Source: Warburgia ugandensis
Lineage: Eukaryota; Streptophyta; Magnoliopsida; Canellales; Canellaceae
Direction of reading: 5' to 3'
Assembly: GCA_035236585.1 (NCBI GenBank)
Contig: CP141135.1
Span: forward strand, 72,579,057 to 72,643,056
DNA: 64,000 nucleotides
In this document: positions 34,991 through 45,690 of the stretch, piece after piece
Layout of the letters: each line of letters opens with the position of its first letter
How positions within the stretch are numbered: position 1 is the stretch's first letter
Notes under the pieces: generated by a model
Told to the model about the DNA's origin: nothing
Databases searched by the model: none
What the model saw: the letters and a program-made list of their open reading frames with translations, nothing else
Position numbers and translations under genes: made by a program

Positions 34991-37900
34991 AACCTATGTG
35001 GTTTTATAATCTCACAATTAGTCCATAGCCTGGATAAAGGAGTGTGCATCAAGTGCTGACATAAGTAAAATTCTTTAGCAAATCCTTAGCATGAACCTAA
35101 AGCATAAGACATTTTCTTAGGCTTGGTATCTCCTTTAAGTGACTTGTTGCATTAGAGCCCCAATACTGTGGAAAATGGGGAAGGGTTACTAAGGCATTCC
35201 CCCATAAGTAATGTGTTGCATCATATCCCCATGTAATGAAAAATGAGTAAGGACTATTAGGGCATTCCCCATGAGGGACAAGCTACATCAGATTGTAGAT
35301 GCTGTCAAAAGTAGGCAAGGATTCCCACATCGTTATAGATATGCACGGGTATATAGACTAACTTGGAAAACTAAAATTCATATCTTCACATGAAATATAG
35401 GCCATTGATAAGTAAGAGTATAGAGATAATAGATACGATGAAATGTAGGAGAGTCAACATAGCTTGTGTATAAGAAATCAAATTGAAAGTGGCTAAAACT
35501 AGACAGATTGATGAGTATAAGCTTTGGTACATAGGAAAGGACAATAAAAAAAATAACATAGGAATAGTGGTGGATAAAGAATTAAAAGATAAAGTTGTAA
35601 ACATTAGAAGCACCAGTAATAAAATTTTACTACATAAAACTTGTCTTAGGAGAAAAAATCATAAATATTGTAAGTGTATACACCCGACAAGTAGAGTTAA
35701 AAGATAAAATTAAGATACAATTCTCGAAAGATATGGAGTAATTGCAAGAAATCCTAACATAAAGTTGATATTTATAGGAATAGGTTTAAATGTTTATGTA
35801 GAAAAAGAAAAAGGAGGAATATGATACAGTACATGTAGGGCATAATATCATAGAAACAAATGAATTGGGAGAAGCGATCCTTAATTTTTCTTTAACATAT
35901 AACCTAGCTTTAGAAAATACATAATTTAAGATGAGAATGAGCACTTACTAACCTTTAAAAGTGGGCCATATAAAAGCTAAATAAGCTTCTTTCTACTTAG
36001 CAATATTAAAGGATTAATGTGTAATAATTGCAAGGTGAAACCAGGTGAGAGTTTCACCACACAATATAAGTTAATGTTATAAATATTTACAATAATAGAT
36101 GAAAGAAAGGAAATGAACTTAATAAGTATCCCAAACTAAGTGGTGGAACTTAAAAATAGAGAAAATAATATCATTTACAAACAAGTGGATAGTAGAAGGA
36201 AAGTGGAATAATAAAATAAAAGTAAACACTATGTGGACCGACATGACTGAGTCCATTAAGAATGTGGCAAAAAATGTTTTGGAAGTATCTACAGGTAAAA
36301 GACAATTAGTAAAGAAAACTTTGCGGTGGAGTGAAAAAGGGCAAAAAATTATTGAAGAGAAATGTGTGTTTTAAAACATGGCAAGGGACTAAAAGTAATA
36401 AAAACTTTGACCAGTTCAAGAATGCTAAAAAGGTAGCTAGAAGAGTAGTGAGTAAAGCTAAACTTAAGATGTATGATGATCTCTATAATATATTAGGGTT
36501 TAGAGAATGGGAGAAAGATGCATTCACACTTGCAAAAATAAGAAAACTAAAGAGCAAGGACATACCACATTAAATGCATTAAAAGTGATGACCAAAGAGT
36601 AATAGTCAAAGGTGACGAGTTCAATCAAAAGTAGGAAAGTTACTTTTAGAAATTGCTAAATGACAAATGTCTTGAGAATATAAAGATTGAAACAATCGTA
36701 AACCCAAATAATATTGGACTGTACAGATACAACGGTAGGATTAGGATATTTAAAGTGAAAGAGGCATTGAAAAAGATGAAATCAAGAAAGGCCTTAGGAC
36801 ACAATGGTATACTAATAAAGGTTAGAAAGTATATGAGAGATATTATAGTAGTTTAGCTAACAAAGTTGTTTAACAAAATTGTAGAAATGAATGCAAAATG
36901 AAAAGAGGAAATCTCTATTGTATAAAGTAGCCTATAGAGCTGCATTAATTATTGTTATATCAAACTTATGATCCACACCATGAAACTTTGAAAAAGAGTT
37001 TTTAAGAAGAGGCTATGACAGGAGAATAGTGTATCAAAAAATCAGTTTAGTTTCATGCTTGTGAGATCTACCATAGAAGTTATATTCCTATTAGACAATT
37101 GATAGAGAAGTATAGGGAGAGGGAGGAAAAAACGCCACAGTCTTTATTGACTTAGAATCAGTTCATAATAGTGTCCCTGGAGAGTTAATATGGTAGAGGT
37201 TACATTAAAAAGGGGTTTCATGAGAGTGTATAGATATAATTAATGATATGTATAAGGAAGTAATAATAAATGTTAGGACTAATAGCAAATAGACTAGTGA
37301 TTTTCCTGTCACTATATGATTGTACTAGTGATCGTCATTGAACGCATACCTTTTCACATTAGTTATGGATGAATTAACAAAACATTTGCGTGAGAAAATT
37401 TTATGGTATATGTTATTTGCAGATGACATAGTTTTGATTGATAATGCAAAAGAGGGCATATAAACACAAAGCTAGAGCTATGAAGAGATGTTATAGAGTC
37501 TAAAGGATTTAAAGTTAGCCAAACCATGATGAAACATATGAAATGCAACTTTAATATGAAGAGAAGGGGGAGTGAAGCACTAGTAAGAATTGATAACAAA
37601 AAAGTCACCCCAAAAGACCAATTTTGATACTTAGAATGATAATTCATGAGAGTGGAGAGATTGAGAGGGATGTTATACCCCGAAAATCTAAGTGGGTTGG
37701 AACAAATGTAGATGAGTCTTTAGACTTTTATGTGATCTGTAGGTGTTACTCAAACTAAAAATGAAATTGTATACAATGATTATAAGCCGGCCATGTTCTA
37801 TGGAACAGAGTGTTGGGCAATTGTGGAACAACATGTACATAAGATGAGAATGGCCAATGAGAAGTTGAGATGGATAAGTGAAAAGACAAGAAAAGCTAGA

Positions 37901-38225
37901 ATTAGAAATGAAAACATTAGAGAAAACTTTAGAATAGCACCAATAGATAACAAGATGAGAGAGGGTAGGCTTATATGGTTTAGACAAATAAAATGAAAAC
38001 CAAAAATGACACTGATTAGGAGCGAATTGATCCAAGTTGAAGTCTTTAAAAAGGCAAAGGGAATTCCCAAAAGGACATAGATAGAGGTAATGAGAAAGCA
38101 TTTAAAAATTTTGGACTAAATGAGGCCATGATTAATAGAGGAGAATAATGAAATAAGATTCATGTAGCAGACCCCCAATTGGAATAAGACTTTGATAATG
38201 ACGAGGATGATTAATATAAAAAAAT
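34991..38225 (+). mobile_element. RTE-type LINE, near full length, decayed
   Basis: About 3.2 kb, close to the size of RTE elements, bounded by an identical 26 bp direct repeat (34965-34990 and 38226-38251). The order is a 5' leader, endonuclease remnant (about 35480-35640), linker, reverse transcriptase remnant (about 36700-37500), and a C-terminal region (about 37790-38000) with MFYGTECWA and RLIWFRQIK. The RT catalytic block reads MLFADDIVLID, with FADD at about 37415-37427. Plant RTE proteins carry the same series. The 3' end is TGATAATGACGAGGATGA, the RTE hallmark tail. Many stops and frameshifts show it is dead. The endonuclease and RT are the enzymes of target-primed reverse transcription. 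Confidence 0.8.
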
Positions 38226-38520
38226 AACATTGGTTTAATATAACATATTAATATAGGAAAATAACATTGGCTTAATAAATTGACATATGAAAATATATTA
38301 ATACGAATCACATGTTGAATATGGGAAAATAAATTGGCTTAACATAACATATTAATAAGAAAATAACATCGGCTTAACATATTAATATAGGAAAGTAACA
38401 TATTAATATATTAAAATATGAGTCACATGCAGAATATGGAGCAGTGGATGATCGTTGGCTCAATATAGGAAAATAACAGTTTCTTATACGAAGTACGAAT
38501 CACATGCTGAATCAACAAAT
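38226..38520 (+). repeat. Right direct repeat and degenerate tandem array
   Basis: 38226-38251 is the right copy of the LINE-flanking repeat. The following 270 bp repeats variants of AATAACATTGGCTTAATA, AACATATTAATA and GAATCACATGCTGAAT at least four times. An isolated related copy is left of the LINE at 34870-34990. Confidence 0.65.
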
Positions 38521-38975
38521 TCATAAATGCCAATCTCCTGAATTGTTATCTTTGCACATCTGTACTAGGCTTTTCTTAATTTTTTTTTCTTAGGGAAGTG
38601 TATTAGGCTAATTAATCACAGATAAGAACTTTATTTGGGACTTAATTAACCGAACAAAAGAGACGGGTGATATGCATGATGGTTCGTGATTTAATATATA
38701 TAGAACTGATTTATGATGGGATTCATATCTGACACCCTTGATTACCTTATGTCACCCATCTTCCTTCCTATACATAGAGCAAGGGAGCTTGTATGATGGA
38801 TGGGCATATTTTCCTTGTGAAGAATATGAGTAGCTATAATACAAGTCGGCCATATATAGTTATTGATCGATCAACAGATTTCCTCTCATATTTATGGACA
38901 AAGCTCCCCTTCCATTCCCACTTCTTTGTAGGACAATGATTTTAGTTGAAAACGAAGTTTGCATGTGAAGTCAAG

Positions 38976-39062
<87 letters not shown>

Positions 39063-39186
39063 CAAATATGCATTGAAAAATATGCATGTTAGGCCCACTT
39101 CTTTCATTGTTTTGTGATCCAAGCTACTCATTTAATTTGGCATGTCTTAAATGGACAAGCAACCTAACATCTTATTTATTGGATGC
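38521..39186. repeat. Intergenic with a long (CT)n microsatellite
   Basis: About 40 CT repeats lie at 38978-39059. The Arg/Glu open frame over it on the minus strand is an artefact. Nothing else is recognised. Confidence 0.6.
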
Positions 39187-39310
39187 AAGTAAGACCTTGT
39201 TTAGTTGGTCTTTGTGGCCATTGTGGCTCACCCCTTCCCCGGACCCTGTATAGAAAGGAGCTTTGTGCACCGGGACTGGTCTTAAGTAAGACCTTGTTTA
39301 GTTGGTCTTT
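39187..39310 (+). mobile_element. Truncated Au-type SINE with identical 27 bp direct repeats
   Basis: Direct repeats at 39187-39213 and 39284-39310 are identical over 27 bp and enclose 70 bp (39214-39283). The enclosed sequence contains CCCCTTCCCCGGACCCTG, then GGAGCTTTGTGCACCGGG. This is the conserved 3' end of the Au SINE of plants, recognised from memory. The tRNA-like 5' part is absent, so it is 5'-truncated or only a tail insertion. The repeat contains ACCTTGTTTAGTTGGTC, so a MITE-type origin of the flanks is the alternative. Confidence 0.65.
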
Positions 39311-39852
39311 TATGGTTACAACCAAAAAGGGTGCAAATAAAAAGTTTGAGGCATTAAAGAGAAATGTTATTGAGGCTGAGTTAAGATGTGACGCTATAAC
39401 CTTTCCCTCTAAGCTCACATCTGGATAACCTTTCCTCTTTAATGTATGTGTGTGTACGGATGAAGATAGTAAAAGATACCTGCAATCAAGTGAAAATGGA
39501 TACAACCAACTACCCAAAAGCATCAACTTTTGAGGACAGTAGTCATATATAGAAAACAACTCTTCTCTCTATCTACTGAAATGAATACATACATACCTTT
39601 TCTCTTCATAGGGGACCATGACATTTAGTATGGAATTTACAATCTGCTACCTAAATGCAAAGCATGTTTCATTGTACTCAAAGGAACAGCACATCATGCG
39701 TTAACCTACATATAGTACATTAAGTCCCAGTTGCAGAAAGACTCAGATAAATTAAGTGAAATCTCATCATATTACGGGATGCCCATATGGGAAAGCTTAA
39801 ATCTTTAAAGAGACTCTTTACTACCATACTCACAACCAGACCAACTACCATA

Positions 39853-41421
39853 TCATCTTGTACCCCATCTTTGTCTGACCTTGACCATCAACCCATGCTG
39901 CATGTAAAGAAGTACAGAGATTTTAGGGCAAACCTTGTGCCCTTCAACCACCTCAACATGGAAATTATAGAGAACAGCAGCAGCCACAGCCCTCATTTGA
40001 GTCAAAGCAATGTCCTTACCCAAACAACTCCTAGGCCCTGCATGGAAGGCTAGAAACTTGTACGCTGGCTCCGTCTTCAATCGCCCACCGTCCAATAGCC
40101 ATCTCTCTGGCTTGAATTCCGAGCAATCCTTTCCCCACACACTCTCCATTCTCGCCATAGCATACGACGTGTAGATTATCCTCGTCCATGGCTGAACCTC
40201 GTGGCCAGAAGGCAAAAATTGTCGCTTAGCAACACCTTTAACTGCGAGTGAGGCCGGCGGGAATAGTCTTAGAGATTCACACAAGGCTGCTTGCAAGTAA
40301 ACCAATTTACTTAGATCATCAGGATCAAACGATATTGGCTTGTTTGATAAACCTTCTTTCTTAGGTGCTATAGTGTCCAATTCCTTTAGGATCATGGTTT
40401 CCACATGGGGGTTTTTCGAAACAATCCAAAAAAACCAAGTTAAAGCTCCACTGGTAGTATCCCTACCTGCAAACAGGTAAGCCAACGTTGTGTCTCTTAG
40501 AAACTTATCGGATATTGGAATACTCATTTCATCTCGCACCTGGTTATCCATATAAGATGTTAATAAATCAGCGGCTTCTTCTCCATCCTCATTTTGCTTC
40601 TTGATTTGATTAGCCAGTTCTTCCTTTCTTTTGGCAATACATTTTTCGACAAAATCGTCGATGGTCGCCCAAGCTTCAGCATATTTTCTCTCTCTCCCAA
40701 TGTTCAGCCACCTTTGTAATTTCCACCAACTTGCCGGCCAGATATATCGATAAAATATCGCTTCTTCTGCTTCATCTATTGCTTTTGCAAAGGGCACATC
40801 GGGAAGTTTCGGCGTAAGACAACCGGGATCGATACCGAAAACCAAGATGCATGTGCTATCGAAGGTGAACCTTAACATCACATCTTGCAAATCGACAGCT
40901 TTATCATTTCGGGCTCTATCTTGGAGAGTTGGAATCATCCCTTTCTCCACCTTCTCCAAACTCTTTTTCGCAACAAACTGCCTAAATCTCCTCTGGCTGA
41001 TACGCGTAATTGCCATCTTGCGGTGGATCTTCCATTGCGCACTGTCAGAACTGAAGATGGAGTCACCAAAGATGTCGAAATTGTCTACGAAATCTGGGCC
41101 CTTGGGGAAATTTGAGACGTTTGTACACAGAATATGGTTGATGTTGACTGGGTCACTTGTTAGTAGTATTTCTTGGCTAGTGAACCATGGGCCTTTTAGG
41201 ATAACTGAGCCTCCGTGATCTTTGAGTAGTTGGGTGCCCCAATCGAAAAGATGGTGGATGTGTAATAGCATAGTGGGGAGGGCTCCAACAACTGGCCAAT
41301 TTGCTCTGGACTCTTCCTTGCGATTTGAAGTTCGGATTAAGAAGAAACAAGCAATTGCTAGAATGATCTCTGGGTAGCGAAGGAAGAAGTTGGTAAGGGG
41401 CCTGAGCAATGTAAGAGCCAT
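39853..41421 (-). CDS. CYP96A: Cytochrome P450, CYP96 type (mid-chain alkane/fatty-acid hydroxylase-like), 522 aa
   Basis: Single intronless frame with all P450 landmarks. There is an N-terminal membrane anchor (about residues 10-30), the CYP86-clan block FPKGPDF...IFGDSIF (106-123), and the I-helix AGRDTT (318-323). The K-helix ESLR (382-385), PERW (438-441) and the haem loop FHAGPRSCLG with Cys466 complete the set. Sequence character fits CYP96 in the CYP86 clan; Arabidopsis CYP96A15 (MAH1) hydroxylates wax alkanes at mid-chain to secondary alcohols and ketones in the ER. Substrate here is inferred from family only; other CYP96s act on fatty acids. A paralogous pseudogene lies in inverted orientation at 23991-31778. 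No defect is seen, and the start is supported by a TATA box about 50 bp upstream. Confidence 0.9.
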   Translation of the reverse strand: MALTLLRPLTNFFLRYPEIILAIACFFLIRTSNRKEESRANWPVVGALPTMLLHIHHLFDWGTQLLKDHGGSVILKGPWFTSQEILLTSDPVNINHILCTNVSNFPKGPDFVDNFDIFGDSIFSSDSAQWKIHRKMAITRISQRRFRQFVAKKSLEKVEKGMIPTLQDRARNDKAVDLQDVMLRFTFDSTCILVFGIDPGCLTPKLPDVPFAKAIDEAEEAIFYRYIWPASWWKLQRWLNIGRERKYAEAWATIDDFVEKCIAKRKEELANQIKKQNEDGEEAADLLTSYMDNQVRDEMSIPISDKFLRDTTLAYLFAGRDTTSGALTWFFWIVSKNPHVETMILKELDTIAPKKEGLSNKPISFDPDDLSKLVYLQAALCESLRLFPPASLAVKGVAKRQFLPSGHEVQPWTRIIYTSYAMARMESVWGKDCSEFKPERWLLDGGRLKTEPAYKFLAFHAGPRSCLGKDIALTQMRAVAAAVLYNFHVEVVEGHKVCPKISVLLYMQHGLMVKVRQRWGTR

Positions 41422-41471
41422 TCTCTCTTCTTGTTGAGTTTTGCCAGCTTGTGAATGTTAGGGTGATGGGC

Positions 41472-41478
41472 ATTTATA
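41472..41478 (-). promoter_or_regulatory. TATA box of the CYP96 gene
   Basis: TATAAAT on the minus strand, 50 bp before the ATG at 41421. The same TATAAATG(C/T)CCATC context is found before the pseudogene copy (23865), so it was part of the duplicated promoter. Confidence 0.65.
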
Positions 41479-44400
41479 GTTGCGTTCAGGGGTGTCTTTA
41501 TCATTAGGGGTTTGAATCTTTGTTTCAAATCAAGTTGTGGTCCTTCAAGGGACCCGACGTAGGTGTTCTTTCTCCTGGTTTTGAGGATTTAAAGCTCCAA
41601 GCAATTTGGATTTACAACGGGAATGATTTATCAAATATAATGAAAAAAATTCATTTTAGCCTAATAAATAACGCGCATCGTGGTTGGAGGTTTGAGATGA
41701 CAATTTCCCTTGTCAGAGAAATTTCAATTAGTTTTTGGAATTATGATAATTGGTTAGTAGATAGTGTACTGCTTAATTCTTTGATGTACCAAAACAAAAA
41801 GTACCTCTAAGAAATGTCCAATGCAGTTGGTTGTAGACAGCTTGGCATCTTTCCTCGAATACGTTTGGTTGTAGGTGTGAGACATTACATTCCTGTTTGG
41901 ATAGAGAATAGAGGAGGGTGTGTGAGATTTTGTTTTGTAATTTTTTGCTTGTACTAAAAAATAAAATTTTAAAAATTATAACATTTGGTAAATAAAATAA
42001 AATAATAAAACAGATATAAATGATTCATATATAAGTCCAACGCTTACTTTCGAACCGTACTTCGAGTCATGATTTGGTGATCCAAATTGCTCATCTTGCA
42101 CTCCTTCGTAAGCCTGATGATTTTTGAATGATCGGAACAGTATTATTCTAAGGTTTGCACAACAGTGATTTAATCTCGTCTAGCTAGAGATTATGAAGTC
42201 TGATGTATGAGAATTTTGTGATGGGCCAATATGAAATAGGTTTCATCATATGAACGGTAAGGATCAGCGAATGCTGGCGCCGGCATGTATTTCTTAATGA
42301 CTAAGACACTAGCCTGTCTCATATTGAAATCACAATTACACATCAGTTCTAATCAGGGGCTGACACCATTAGTCGTTTTCAGACGTTTTCTTGCCATATC
42401 CCGATTGATGTGAACATTTCACATGGTGGACCTGGGATTAGACCGGCTATGAACCAACAGTCATTTGAAGAATGAGATCGTCATGATCGATGGGTCCACC
42501 AACGTCGCGCCTCAATCAACTAGATCATGCATCTAATTACCTTAATCGGCTTGAAAATTGAAGCATTCCAATCAAGATGACAACTTGGCATAGTTCAATG
42601 ACCAGAATTGTACACTTAAACAGAGAGGCAGATCATCCGATATATCCAAAGGAGACAACTCATCTGGATTTTGATATCTAAGAGGTCCCGGGCACACACA
42701 TTTTACAAGTACGGCGATTCTTAAAATAATTTATTCACCAACTAGTATTCTTCATTTTCGCTCAATCAATTCTATGTCCATGCTTCTCATCAATATGCAT
42801 TTAGAGCTAGTAACTGACAGGAGCCCTCTCAACTGTTTCTCATTGATAGAGAATACGAAGGTTACCTACCTGCTGAGCCTGTATTGGGCCTACCTATTTG
42901 ATGCAATCAAGTCTGATCTGTTTCAGCAGCTGTGCAAAAGATAGATACAATGGCCAACTAGACTGTACAAGATCAATCCGCTTTGCTGATGAAATCTAAA
43001 TCCTTCACCTCTTTAACTAGGCTGACAAGCCTGTACAATATTGTGAGTAGGTGTGGTTAGAACTTCATGGTGCACATCTTGTACATACTATGACTTTGAT
43101 CATAAAAGAGTTGTGAGTGGGAATTTTAAAGGAACTCTATATTCTGGTCTAGAAAAGTTGAGTTGGTTAACTGCTAATTTATCTTTCTAATTCTCTTGTT
43201 GTATAAATACATGAGAACAACTAGTGGCAACTGTTATGCTTTTATTTTACAGCCACCCTTTCTGGCCCCGCAAGAGCCATATTGATCAATCGAGTCACCA
43301 ATCGATCAGATACAGAGAAGCCCATCCTATTCGCTTTGATTTTATCATTCTAGTACCCTGAGCATTGAAAGCCTGTTTAGCATTCCACCAGCAATAGTTC
43401 TGCTGGAGCCAGAATCATGCGGGTTGGCAAGTCCAACAATTTCAATCAAACATGTTTCCAGCTTGGAACAACTGTTAGGTTGATTCTGACTGCAATCTGC
43501 GGGTAGACAGACTCGTAGCGTACACTAACATTTTTTTTTCTTTGATAGGCAAGAGGGTTTTTATGAATAACCAAAAACCAGCGAGCAACTTGAATCCATG
43601 ACCTACAATAGGATAGATCCTTCTTGTGCCCTGCCAAAACAGGCTAGGATTCAGCAGACAAACACTACCATTTATCCCACAAAACAAGAAAAGAAAAGGA
43701 TAAACAGAATAAATAAATAAATATCCCATGAAATGTGACATGTAACATTGCAAAAGAGTTTGAGAATGAAACTTCGTAGGGCTAATCAGGAACAAATATT
43801 ATTTAATTGAGATTGCGAGATTAAATGCATGGACTGAAAACAATGTATCAGTGTTTCTCTGATCTCTGACATAGGTTTCTGCTTCGTATTGTGAGGACAA
43901 TATATAACTGTTGTATGGGCATCGTAGTTGCCTCGAAACTCCATGATAGCCCAAGGCAAAATATAAAGCTTCAATCCATGCCGCATTATTTAGTAATGGG
44001 TAAAACGGCTCTATTGTTCTGATGGAGAGAAGAATCTATATTTAGTTTTACGTGAAATTTTCAAACAAACAATTTCAGTAGACTGTAAGTACTTGACAGT
44101 TTTCCTAAGTAGAAGCTGCTATGCAAACTACAAATAGTAGGCCCTGGTTTGTCCCAAACCTACCCGAGTGACGGGCAGGACCCACTGTTATGGATGGAAG
44201 GCCCTATTGAATGCAGGCCGCAGGTGGAGTCCTTGTCGGTGGGCAAGCAGGTCTCGTAGGGCCAACCGAAGGTACTGAAAGTTTAGATTAGCTAGCCTAA
44301 GCAAGTAGATTCAAAAAGCATTGGCATTTATTGCAAAGTATTTCACTATGAGATTAACAAATTACTATAGTATTGAAACCAGAAAAAGAGGCAACCATTA

Positions 44401-44616
44401 GATTATGGGCGAGAAGGCTAATATAATAATGATAAACATATTGTAGTAAGTGGAAACAGCAAGGTTACCAAGACAAAGATGGAAGTTAGATAGAGGTTCC
44501 ATCAATCAAAATATAAGCCAAGACAAGCATGTGGTCGAGAATTACAACCATTTACGAAGGAATCAATGTTTCCCTACACACATTGAAGATAAGATGTTCA
44601 AGGTACATTTATAGGT
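41479..44616. other. Promoter-distal and intergenic region, nothing else recognised
   Basis: Contains the upstream region of the CYP96 gene and about 2.6 kb of sequence without domain-bearing frames, RNA genes or identifiable repeats. An AT-rich patch lies at 41930-42010. Confidence 0.4.
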
Positions 44617-44621
44617 AGAAT

Positions 44622-44959
44622 TGTTAGAATTTCCTTTATGGTCCTTAATGTTAGAAATATGTCACGTGGCATCATGCAGTATAATTGATGCCTACTCACT
44701 TTTTTTAGTGTGTTTTATTACTGACCATTACAGGAGAAGTTCTGGCATTTTGGCAGTTATCCTTACCATTAAGATTTATTTAAGGGGTCCCTGATTCAAG
44801 CACTCGTTTTTGCCATCATCAAGTTCTGCTTAAGAATCAGAAGATCTCCTTAAAAGCTGTGCCAATCTACTGCTATGGCTGAAGGTAAGTTCCTATCTAT
44901 TTTTATTTTGCTTCTCCTAATTAATTTGATTTACTATAAACATTTAGAGATGGTTTACA
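44622..44959 (+). repeat. 5' LTR of the copia element
   Basis: 338 bp, TGTTAGAAT to GGTTTACA, followed after two bases by the tRNA-Met primer-binding site. Differs from the 3' LTR by indels (for example extra bases in the 3' LTR near 58570 and 58680) and substitutions. Confidence 0.88.
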
Positions 44960-44961
44960 TA

Positions 44962-44973
44962 TGGTATCAAAGC
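44962..44973 (+). promoter_or_regulatory. Primer-binding site of the copia element
   Basis: TGGTATCAAAGC, one base from the canonical initiator-tRNA-Met complement, two bases after the 5' LTR. Confidence 0.8.
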
Positions 44974-45351
44974 TGTAATGATTCCTTTGCCCAGCAATTT
45001 ATTGTTATCTACATTCCTATATGTTAGAGAAGCATAACTATTATGAGACAGATAGGAATTAATATGTTTTTGGATGTGCACACCGTAGATCAAAGGAGAA
45101 ACTTTTGATCTAGAACCTAAAATTCCCATCGTCCGATTATGATGTTTCATACATAGAAAGTTAAGGAAACTCACTAGATCATTATGTCGGGAAAGAAGCC
45201 TGACTTGATGCCTTAGAAAAGAGAAACCAGGTTGCCCAAGGAAAGTGTTTGGCCAATTGGCGAAGCTGTGCAGGTAGAGCACTCACTTGTGTTTGCTTTG
45301 TTATACTTTGATCTTTGAAAACAGATAAAGGTTGAACATGAATTTACCATT

Positions 45352-45608
45352 TGTAACACCCTGGGATTTCAACAAGTCACAATATTGTTCGCTTTGGGGT
45401 ACCCATACACCCCCACAGCTTTGTTCTTCCTCGATTTTCCAAAAAAAAACGCCTTGTGACCATTAAAGTTCCCCTAACTCTTATAAATAGCCTAGTTGTT
45501 TCTCTTCAGGCGATGTGAGACTAACTCTCTATCCTTCACCCTAGCCTAGAAGCCTGCCATCCTTCTTTTGGCCCGCCCTCTTAAGGGTCCAATTAGATTA
45601 ACAGCACA
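45352..45608 (-). mobile_element. Lone TRIM-family LTR, minus strand
   Basis: About 257 bp, matching in reverse orientation the LTRs at 49372-49620 and 52398-52670. Shared parts include the GGGTGTTACA end, the CGCTTTGGGG complement, the GTGAGACTAACTCT segment and GGCCCGCCCTC. On its inner side the TACCATT left of 45352 is the start of the same primer-binding region (AATGGTA), which then diverges. It is therefore a truncated element and not a clean solo LTR. No target duplication was found. Confidence 0.7.
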
Positions 45609-45690
45609 TGAGTCCACATTGAGGTTGAGATAGAAGGGAAAACTTGTACTATCTGACATGACACTTTGACAGAAGGTTCCTCGAAGGAGG

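Noticed and set aside
37688..38101. 137-codon minus-strand frame
   Set aside because: It is antisense to the C-terminal region of the LINE RT protein and has no domain of its own.
38892..39131. Arg-Glu repeat open frame
   Set aside because: It is the translation of a CT/GA microsatellite.
6833..41421. Biosynthetic cluster linking the sphingoid hydroxylase and the P450
   Set aside because: The two lipid hydroxylases act in different pathways, lie about 26 kb apart separated by transposons, and no other pathway genes are present.
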